Source of the DNA: Methanothrix sp. | Lineage (GTDB): Archaea > Halobacteriota > Methanosarcinia > Methanotrichales > Methanotrichaceae | Direction of reading: 5' to 3' | Assembly: GCA_028688175.1 (NCBI GenBank) | Contig: JAQTYS010000173.1 | Coordinates: forward strand, 1 to 5,805 | DNA: 5,805 bases | Part shown: piece by piece, positions 1-5,805 of the stretch | How positions within the stretch are numbered: the first letter of the stretch is position 1 | Layout: the number at the start of each line of letters is the position of its first letter | The notes under the pieces: model-generated | Databases searched by the model: none | Told to the model about the DNA's origin: nothing | Seen by the model: only the letters and a program-made list of their open reading frames with translations | Program-made: the position numbers and the translations under genes

Positions 1-1457
1 TTACCAGGGACAAGTTAGTGCACCATCATATAAACTCATTTAATGATTTTATTGATAAGGGCCTGCAGAAGGTCATTGATGAAGTGAATATCATCGAGAC
101 CAATATCGAGAATACTTATGTGAAGCTGGGCAAGATTCGAGTGGCAAAGCCCATGGTGCGCGAAGCGGACGGCTCCATCGAAAGGCTCTACCCCAATGAT
201 GCCAGGCTTCGCAATTTGACCTATGCCTCGCCCATCAAGCTGGAGATGACCATCGTGGAGGGTGAGACCGAGAAGGATCTGGTTGAGGCGGATATCGGCA
301 CATTGCCCATTATGCTCAACTCCAAGATATGTAACCTCTCCGGCCTCACCGCAGACGAGATGATAACCTATGGTGAGGACCCATCTGACCCCGGCGGCTA
401 TTTCGTGGTCAACGGCTCAGAGCGCGTCATCATGACGCTGGAGGACCTGGCGCCCAACAAGATTCTGGTCGAATACAACCAGCGCTACGATGAGAATATC
501 GAGGTGGCCAAGGTCTTCAGCCAGAGGCAGGGCTATCGCTCCCTGGTCATTGTGGAGCGCGGTCGCCGTTCCATCCTGGAGGTATCCTTCCCCTCAGTCT
601 CAGGACGGCTCAACTTCGTGACATTGCTGCGCTCTCTGGGCATGGACACTGATATGGATATTGTGAAATCCGTATCAGACAACCCGGAAATCATAAAGTT
701 CATGCTGGAGAATCTGGAGGAAGCCGAGGTCTCGACCAATGATGAGGCCCTGGAGAAGATCGGCGCGCGCGTAGCTGCCGGCCAGGCCAAAGAATACCAG
801 AAAAAGAGGGCGACTTATGTCCTGGACAGGTACCTGCTTCCTCACATAGGCGTGGAGGAGAAGGATCGCTTTTCCAAGGCGCTCTTCCTCTCGCGCATGG
901 CAGAGGCCTGCTTCGAGCTGGCGCTGGAGCGACGCGGTGAGGACGATAAGGATCATTACTCCAACAAGAGGCTGAAACTCTCCGGTGATCTGATGGAGGA
1001 TCTATTCCGGGTAGCTTTCAACCGCTTGACCCGAGACATAAAGTACCAGCTGGAGAGGGCCAGCATGAGAAATAGAGATCTCAATGTGGTGACCACGGTT
1101 CGCGCCGACGTCCTCACAGAGAGAATGATTCATCCCCTGGCCACAGGAAACTGGGTCGGCGGGCGTACAGGCGTCTCTCAGCTACTGGATCGTACCGACT
1201 ATATGGCTTCGCTCTCCCATCTGCGTCGCGTGATCTCACCCCTCTCCCGATCTCAACCGCACTTCGAGGCCAGAGATCTGCATGCAACCCAGTGGGGTCG
1301 CATCTGTCCCTGCGAGACTCCGGAAGGGCCGAACTGCGGACTGGTGAAGAACTTCGCTCAGGGAGTGGAGCTTTCCAAGGGTGCAGACGATTCAGTTAAC
1401 ATCAAGAAAATATTGTTAGATTTAGGCGTGATTTCAGTAGGTGGTAATGTTGGCTGA
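1..1457 (+). CDS. rpoB2: DNA-directed RNA polymerase subunit B'' (5'-truncated by window)
   Basis: N-terminal half of the split second-largest subunit of archaeal RNA polymerase, matching the protrusion, lobe and fork regions of eukaryotic Rpb2. It lines the DNA cleft in the cytoplasmic core enzyme. The reading frame is open from the left edge (first full codon at nt 3, Thr, counted here as residue 1); 484 residues are visible. The residues before and around the GTG at 18 read TRDKLVHHHINSFNDFI, which is the conserved N-terminal segment of B'' (REKLV-x-HHI-x-SFNDF type). That GTG is therefore an internal Val, and the true start lies upstream, probably within a few dozen codons. Other family motifs are GGYFVVNGSERVI (131-143), GNWVGGRTGVSQLLDR (382-397, fork region, ending in the DYMASLSHLRR segment) and HATQWGRICPCETPEG (427-442). 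The stop TGA at 1455-1457 lies inside the start region of rpoB1. The last ~20 codons are notably AT-rich compared with the rest of the gene. Family identity is very sure; the missing N-terminal length is unknown. Confidence 0.97.
   Translation, partial: TRDKLVHHHINSFNDFIDKGLQKVIDEVNIIETNIENTYVKLGKIRVAKPMVREADGSIERLYPNDARLRNLTYASPIKLEMTIVEGETEKDLVEADIGTLPIMLNSKICNLSGLTADEMITYGEDPSDPGGYFVVNGSERVIMTLEDLAPNKILVEYNQRYDENIEVAKVFSQRQGYRSLVIVERGRRSILEVSFPSVSGRLNFVTLLRSLGMDTDMDIVKSVSDNPEIIKFMLENLEEAEVSTNDEALEKIGARVAAGQAKEYQKKRATYVLDRYLLPHIGVEEKDRFSKALFLSRMAEACFELALERRGEDDKDHYSNKRLKLSGDLMEDLFRVAFNRLTRDIKYQLERASMRNRDLNVVTTVRADVLTERMIHPLATGNWVGGRTGVSQLLDRTDYMASLSHLRRVISPLSRSQPHFEARDLHATQWGRICPCETPEGPNCGLVKNFAQGVELSKGADDSVNIKKILLDLGVISVGGNVG
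1439..1444 (+). promoter_or_regulatory. Probable ribosome binding site for rpoB1, inside rpoB2
   Basis: AGGTGG lies in the last codons of rpoB2. Its AGGTG part is complementary to the CACCU of the usual archaeal 16S rRNA 3' end. It is 5 nt before the TTG at 1450, 2 nt before the ATG at 1447 and 17 nt before the ATG at 1462, so its spacing best fits TTG-1450. The same hexamer precedes rpoA1, which supports its role. The function is inferred from position and complementarity. Confidence 0.55.
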
Positions 1458-3279
1458 AGCCATGATTTCGGGCGCACGAATTTATGTAAATGGTGAGATC
1501 GTAGGGCATCATGAAGACCCAAAGGCATTGGTCACAAATTTGCGTCGCCTGCGGCGTTCCGGCAACATCAGCAGCCAGATGAATGTGGTCTATTTCGAAG
1601 ACACCAATGAGATCTTCATGAACAACGACTCTGGCCGAGCCAGAAGGCCGCTCATTGTTGTGGAAAACGGAAAGGCGCTGGTAACTGAGGAGCATGTAAC
1701 CAAGATAAAGAATGGCGAGATGACCTTTGCTGATCTTGTGTCATCCGGCCTGGTCGAGTATCTGGATGCTGAGGAAGAGGAGAACACCCTCATTGCCATC
1801 TGGGAAGAAGATATCAAATCCGATCACACCCATCTGGAGCTGGACCCTTCGCTGATTTTGGGCATCGCTGCGGGCCTTGTGCCTTATCCGGAGCATAACG
1901 CCAGCCCCAGAAATACCATGGGTGCAGGAATGGTCAAGCAATGCTTGGGAATGTCCACCGCCAATATGAGGCTTCGGCCCGATACCCGCGGCCATTATCT
2001 TAACAGTCCGCAAAAAGGCATAGTCAGGACCAAGACCTCGGGCGCTATAGGCTTCGAGGAGAGGCCGGCGGGACAAAATTTCGTGGTGGCGGTCCTGGCC
2101 TATGAAGGATATAACATTGAGGATGCATTGGTCATGAACCGCGGCTCTCTCCAACGCGGTCTTGCTAGAAGCCACTTCTTTCGCGTCTCAGAAGCTGAGG
2201 AGCGGAAATATCCGGGCGGCCAGGAAGACAAGTTCGAGATTCCTGATGTGGAGGTTCGGGGTGCACGAGGCAGTGAGGCTTACGATCAATTAGATTCCGA
2301 CGGGCTTGTGAACCCCAATGCCTATGTGGGCCCCAATGACGTGCTCATCGGCAAGACCAGTCCGCCTCGATTCTTGGAGGAGCCGTCCGAGTTCGGCCTG
2401 ACACCCCAACAGAGGCGGGAGACCTCCGTTACCATGCGTTCCAATGAAAAGGGTGTGGTGGATATGGTCATCCTCACCGAATCCTCCAACGGCAACCGCC
2501 TGGCCAAGGTCAAGAGCCGAGACCAGCGCATTCCGGAATTGGGTGACAAATTCGCCTCCCGACACGGCCAAAAGGGCGTGATCGGACTGATTGTGCCCCA
2601 GGAGGATATGCCCTTCACGGAATCCGGAATTGTGCCCGACCTGCTGCTCAATCCTCATGCTATCCCCTCTCGAATGACCGTGGGCCACGTCTTGGAGATG
2701 ATTGGTGGAAAAGTCGGATCATTAGAGGGTAGATTCGTGGATGCAACTGCCTTTTTAGGCGAGAACGAGCCGGACTTGCGCGGCGCTTTGAAGAAGTTCG
2801 GTTTCTCCCATACCGGCAGAGAAATACTTTACAATGGAGCCACGGGCATGCAAGTCATGGCCGATATCTTCGTGGGAGTAATTCTCTATCAGAAGCTCTA
2901 TCACATGGTCACAGGCAAGATGCATGCCCGCTCCCGCGGACCAGTGCAGGTCTTGACCCGCCAACCCACAGAAGGTCGTGCTCGCGAGGGAGGTCTGCGG
3001 TTTGGTGAGATGGAGAGAGATGTGCTCATAGCTCATGGCGCAGCCCTGGCTCTTAAGGAACGTCTGGTTGATGAGTCGGATAAAGTTACTGAGCTTGTTT
3101 GCAGCCATTGCGGCATGATTGCTATCCATGATAGGCGCAGAAATGCGGACTTCTGTCCGACCTGCGGCGCTGATACGGAGATCTACCCGGTAGAGATGAG
3201 CTATGCCTTCAAGCTGCTGCTCGACGAGATCAAATCATTAGGTGTAGCACCGCGGCTAATCCTGGAAGACGCGGTTTAG
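1447..3279 (+). CDS. rpoB1: DNA-directed RNA polymerase subunit B'
   Basis: C-terminal half of the split second-largest RNAP subunit. It contributes the wall, hybrid-binding and anchor regions and part of the active site, and pairs with B'' to form the equivalent of Rpb2. Numbering from ATG-1447 gives 610 residues, in line with B' proteins of about 600. Visible landmarks: SGARIYVNG near the N-terminus (typical B' opening), GRARRPLIVV, GYNIEDALVMN (from 221; E225/D226 correspond to the conserved acidic pair near the catalytic centre), GDKFASRHGQKG (366-377; K368 and K376 are the two invariant active-site lysines), the MTVGHVLEMIGGK segment, and RQPTEGRAREGGLRFGEMERD. A C-terminal zinc ribbon has C552, C555, C570 and C573, followed by the usual end APRLILEDAV. 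The start is uncertain: GTG-1441, ATG-1447, TTG-1450 and ATG-1462 are all in frame, and none removes conserved sequence. Every candidate except ATG-1462 overlaps the rpoB2 stop, which suggests translational coupling. The reading frame is intact throughout. Confidence 0.97.
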   Translation: MLAEAMISGARIYVNGEIVGHHEDPKALVTNLRRLRRSGNISSQMNVVYFEDTNEIFMNNDSGRARRPLIVVENGKALVTEEHVTKIKNGEMTFADLVSSGLVEYLDAEEEENTLIAIWEEDIKSDHTHLELDPSLILGIAAGLVPYPEHNASPRNTMGAGMVKQCLGMSTANMRLRPDTRGHYLNSPQKGIVRTKTSGAIGFEERPAGQNFVVAVLAYEGYNIEDALVMNRGSLQRGLARSHFFRVSEAEERKYPGGQEDKFEIPDVEVRGARGSEAYDQLDSDGLVNPNAYVGPNDVLIGKTSPPRFLEEPSEFGLTPQQRRETSVTMRSNEKGVVDMVILTESSNGNRLAKVKSRDQRIPELGDKFASRHGQKGVIGLIVPQEDMPFTESGIVPDLLLNPHAIPSRMTVGHVLEMIGGKVGSLEGRFVDATAFLGENEPDLRGALKKFGFSHTGREILYNGATGMQVMADIFVGVILYQKLYHMVTGKMHARSRGPVQVLTRQPTEGRAREGGLRFGEMERDVLIAHGAALALKERLVDESDKVTELVCSHCGMIAIHDRRRNADFCPTCGADTEIYPVEMSYAFKLLLDEIKSLGVAPRLILEDAV

Positions 3280-3283
3280 GTGG
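3278..3283 (+). promoter_or_regulatory. Ribosome binding site for rpoA1, overlapping the rpoB1 stop
   Basis: AGGTGG begins at the second base of the rpoB1 TAG stop (3277-3279) and ends 4 nt before the rpoA1 ATG at 3288. It supports ATG-3288 as the rpoA1 start. It also means that ribosomes terminating on rpoB1 sit on the initiation signal of the next gene, consistent with coupled translation. It is identical to the hexamer at 1439-1444. Confidence 0.65.
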
Positions 3284-3287
3284 AAAT

Positions 3288-5805
3288 ATGACGGTTCCCA
3301 AGAGAATTGGCAAGATCCGCTTCGGCCTCATCTCGCCACAAGAGTTTCGTAAGATGAGCGTGGTAAAGATCATTACCGCAGATACATACGACGACGATGG
3401 TTTTCCGATTGAAATGGGTCTCATGGATCCCCGGCTTGGTGTCATCGATCCGGGGCTGCGTTGCCGATCCTGCGGCGGTCGGCCCGGTGAGTGTCCTGGA
3501 CACTTCGGCCATATCGACTTAATTGCCCCTGTAATTCATGTGGGCTTCGCTAAATTGATCAGAAAGGTGCTGAGGGGTATCTGCAGAGATTGCTCGCGCC
3601 TCATGCTCAAAGAAAATGAGAAAAAGATGTACCTGGGGCAAATTCAGGAACTGGAGCGACTGGGGCAAATGACTGACGATACAGTCAATAAGGTCTTCTC
3701 AGAAGCACGCAAGAACAAGACCTGCCCTTATTGCGGAGCACCCCAGAAGGAGATCAAGTTCGAGCGGCCCCTCTCTTATATCGAAGACGGCCACAAGCTC
3801 ACAGCATCGGACATTCGCGATAGATTCGAAAAGATCCCGGATGAAGATATTGCCGTTATGGGCATGAATCCTGCAACGGCACGCCCGGAATGGATCATCC
3901 TGACGGTGCTGCCAGTGCCGCCGGTTACCATGCGTCCTTCCATCACCCTGGAGTCCGGCCAGAGGAGCGAAGATGATCTCACCCATAAGCTGGTGGACAT
4001 CATCAGGATCAACCAGCGTTTCCAGGAGAACCGCGAGGCAGGCGCACCCCAACTGATCATTGAGGATCTGTGGGAGCTACTGCAGTACCATGTCACCACG
4101 TTCCTCGATAATACTGTTTCCGGCGTGCCGCCCGCCCGTCATCGCAGCGGCCGGCCACTAAAAACGCTCTCCCAGAGGCTGAAGGGTAAGGAAGGACGTT
4201 TCCGAGGATCACTATCCGGAAAGCGCGTCAACTTCAGCGCCAGGACGGTCATCTCTCCGGACCCCAATCTCAGCATTGGTGAGGTCGGCGTGCCTATGGA
4301 GATAGCCATGGAGCTGTCTGTGCCCATGATTGCCAACGCTCGAAACATGGAAATTGTGAAGACCTATGTGAGGCGCGGACCCGACAGACACCCAGGTGTA
4401 AATTATGCCACCAGGCCCGATCAGAGGCGTGTCAAGGTCACAGAAAAGAACTGCGAGGAAGTAGCCGAGCAGATTGACATCGGCTGGAAGATAGACCGAC
4501 AGCTTGCCGACGGAGATATTGTCCTCTTCAACCGCCAGCCTTCCCTGCATAGAATGTCCATCATGTCTCATCGGGTCAAGGTCATGCCCTACAAGACCTT
4601 CCGGCTCAATCCGGCCGTCTGCCCTCCCTACAACGCAGACTTCGACGGGGATGAGATGAACATGCACGTGCCTCAAACCGAGGAAGCGCGTGCCGAGGCA
4701 GAGATCCTCATGCGCGTGCAGGAGAACATTCTCTCTCCCAGATTCGGCGGCCCTATCATTGGCGGCATCCATGACTATGTGACAGGCTCATTCCTGCTCA
4801 CTCATGGCAGAAAGCCCATCGACCGGCGGGGTGTCATGGAGCTTCTCAAGAAGTTTGATATTCCCGAGCTGCCCGAGCCAGAGGGCGTAGTGGACGGCAA
4901 GCCCTACTGGACGGGAAAGCAGGTCTTCAGTCTCGTCCTGCCGCGGGGCCTGGACCTATCGTTTAAGGCCGATTTCTGCTATAACTGCGATGTCTGCAAA
5001 GGTGTTGATTGCGAGAACGATGCCTTTGTGGTAATTGTTGACGGCCAGCTCTTGAAGGGTACCATCGACGCCGAGGCAGTGGGCGCTTTCAAAGGCAAGA
5101 TAACAGACAGAATAATAAAGGAGTACAGTCCCTCCGTGGCAAGCGAGTTCCTGGATCGGATGACACTGCTTGCGCTGCGGGGCATCATGCATGCTGGATT
5201 CTCCTTTGGCATAGATGATGAGGACATCCCCAAGGCTGCCGTGGATCAGATCGAGGAGACAACCAGAACCGCTCGCGAGAAGAGCCGGCAGCTCATCGAG
5301 GCTTACAACGCAGGCGAACTGGAGCCACTGCCAGGGCGAACACTCGATGAGACTCTGGAAATGAGGATCATGCAGACACTGGGCAAGGCCAGGGATACGG
5401 CAGGTAAGATCGCCGGCCGTCACCTGGGCCTGGATAACTCCGGTGTGGTCATGGCTGTGAGTGGGGCGCGCGGCAGCATGCTCAACCTCACCCAGATGGC
5501 GGCATGCGTCGGCCAGCAGTCGGTGCGTGGCGAGCGCATCATGCGTGGTTATGCCGGCAGAACGCTCCCTCACTTCCGGCCGGGAGACCTCGGCGCAGAA
5601 GCGCACGGATTTGTGGAGTCAAGCTACAAAGGCGGCCTCAATCCCACAGAGTTCTTCTTCCACGCCATCGGTGGTCGCGAGGGTCTGGTGGATACGGCCA
5701 TCAGGACATCCCAGAGCGGATACCTGCAGCGGCGGCTGGTAAATGCTCTGCAGGACCTGGAGGTAAGGTACGACGGCACAGTCAAGGAGACGAGAGGCAT
5801 GATCG
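3288..5805 (+). CDS. rpoA1: DNA-directed RNA polymerase subunit A' (3'-truncated by window)
   Basis: N-terminal part of the largest RNAP subunit (Rpb1-like), which carries the catalytic magnesium site. It starts at ATG-3288, 8 nt after rpoB1, and stays open to the right edge: 839 codons plus one base. A' proteins are usually about 880 residues, so only a few dozen are missing. In order: KRIGKIRFGLISPQEFRKMS at the N-terminus; a clamp zinc site C59, C62, C69, H72 (CRSCGG...CPGHFGH); a second zinc site C99, C102, C146, C149; the switch-2 motif SGKRVNFSARTVISP (K312, R313); NRQPSLHRMS (415-424); the catalytic NADFDGD (449-455; D451, D453 and D455 bind Mg2+); a CxxCxxCx4C cluster (C564, C567, C570, C575); and PTEFFFHAIGGREGLVDTA... 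(from 786), which leads into the bridge helix ending near QRRLVNAL. The trigger loop is not present; in archaea it lies in the separate subunit A'', whose gene rpoA2 usually follows. No frameshift or missing catalytic residue is seen. Confidence 0.97.
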   Translation, partial: MTVPKRIGKIRFGLISPQEFRKMSVVKIITADTYDDDGFPIEMGLMDPRLGVIDPGLRCRSCGGRPGECPGHFGHIDLIAPVIHVGFAKLIRKVLRGICRDCSRLMLKENEKKMYLGQIQELERLGQMTDDTVNKVFSEARKNKTCPYCGAPQKEIKFERPLSYIEDGHKLTASDIRDRFEKIPDEDIAVMGMNPATARPEWIILTVLPVPPVTMRPSITLESGQRSEDDLTHKLVDIIRINQRFQENREAGAPQLIIEDLWELLQYHVTTFLDNTVSGVPPARHRSGRPLKTLSQRLKGKEGRFRGSLSGKRVNFSARTVISPDPNLSIGEVGVPMEIAMELSVPMIANARNMEIVKTYVRRGPDRHPGVNYATRPDQRRVKVTEKNCEEVAEQIDIGWKIDRQLADGDIVLFNRQPSLHRMSIMSHRVKVMPYKTFRLNPAVCPPYNADFDGDEMNMHVPQTEEARAEAEILMRVQENILSPRFGGPIIGGIHDYVTGSFLLTHGRKPIDRRGVMELLKKFDIPELPEPEGVVDGKPYWTGKQVFSLVLPRGLDLSFKADFCYNCDVCKGVDCENDAFVVIVDGQLLKGTIDAEAVGAFKGKITDRIIKEYSPSVASEFLDRMTLLALRGIMHAGFSFGIDDEDIPKAAVDQIEETTRTAREKSRQLIEAYNAGELEPLPGRTLDETLEMRIMQTLGKARDTAGKIAGRHLGLDNSGVVMAVSGARGSMLNLTQMAACVGQQSVRGERIMRGYAGRTLPHFRPGDLGAEAHGFVESSYKGGLNPTEFFFHAIGGREGLVDTAIRTSQSGYLQRRLVNALQDLEVRYDGTVKETRGMI

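Noticed and set aside
2290..2688. A 132-codon minus-strand frame opposite rpoB1.
   Set aside because: It is antisense to the conserved active-site lysine region of B', and no protein family is recognisable.
3230..3300. A possible promoter or terminator between rpoB1 and rpoA1.
   Set aside because: The gap is only 8 nt. There is no TATA/BRE-like element or T-rich run, so a continuous transcript is more likely.
4212..4772. A 186-codon minus-strand open frame covering the region opposite the catalytic NADFDGD motif.
   Set aside because: It is a shadow of rpoA1. The His- and Asp-rich translation is what reversed conserved codons would give, and there is no independent sign of a gene.
4956..5606. 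A 216-codon open frame on the minus strand opposite rpoA1.
   Set aside because: It lies wholly antisense to strongly conserved rpoA1 sequence, and its translation resembles no family I recognise. Long antisense frames are common opposite GC-rich coding DNA.
5461..5742. A 93-codon plus-strand frame in a different register inside rpoA1.
   Set aside because: It overlaps the A' segment leading to and including the bridge helix in another frame. Its Ser/Arg/Ala-rich translation is low in complexity and matches no family I know.
1..5805. The possibility of a hidden mobile element, defence system, CRISPR array or RNA gene.
   Set aside because: Three conserved RNAP genes fill the window end to end in intact frames. 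I saw no direct or inverted repeats, tRNA-like folds or foreign-looking insert.

Overview
The window is an internal slice of an archaeal RNA polymerase (RNAP) operon. All of it is protein-coding, all on the + strand, in the order rpoB2 (subunit B'', 3' part) - rpoB1 (subunit B', complete) - rpoA1 (subunit A', 5' part). Together these encode most of the catalytic core. The second-largest subunit, a single chain in Eukarya and in many other archaea, is split here into B'' and B'. The largest subunit is the archaeal A' half, with A'' expected just beyond the right edge.

Organism: the proteins have the RNAP II-like archaeal motifs rather than bacterial ones. A split B subunit is known from methanogens, Archaeoglobi and Halobacteria. 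GC content is moderately high, AGG/AGA and CGC arginine codons are mixed, and the proteins lack the extreme acidity of haloarchaea. This fits a Class II methanogen, perhaps of the Methanosarcinales/Methanotrichales kind. That placement is inferred from overall resemblance and not from a database comparison.

Layout: 1-1457 is rpoB2, already open at the left edge (the GTG at 18 is internal). From about 1441 to 1462 several possible rpoB1 starts overlap the end of rpoB2. rpoB1 runs to 3279. After 8 nt, rpoA1 starts at 3288 and runs off the right edge, with 839 codons visible. The same hexamer AGGTGG lies at both gene junctions and is the likely ribosome binding site for the downstream gene. No gap exceeds 8 nt, and I see no promoter, terminator, RNA gene, repeat, mobile element or CRISPR array.

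Function: B'' gives the protrusion, lobe and fork side of the cleft. B' gives the hybrid-binding and wall regions and the conserved active-site lysines. A' gives the clamp zinc sites, the Mg-binding aspartate triad and the bridge helix. The overlaps and very short spacing suggest a single mRNA with coupled translation, which would help equal production of subunits that assemble 1:1. I found no undescribed system here. The points worth a second look are start-site and junction details and a cysteine cluster in A'.
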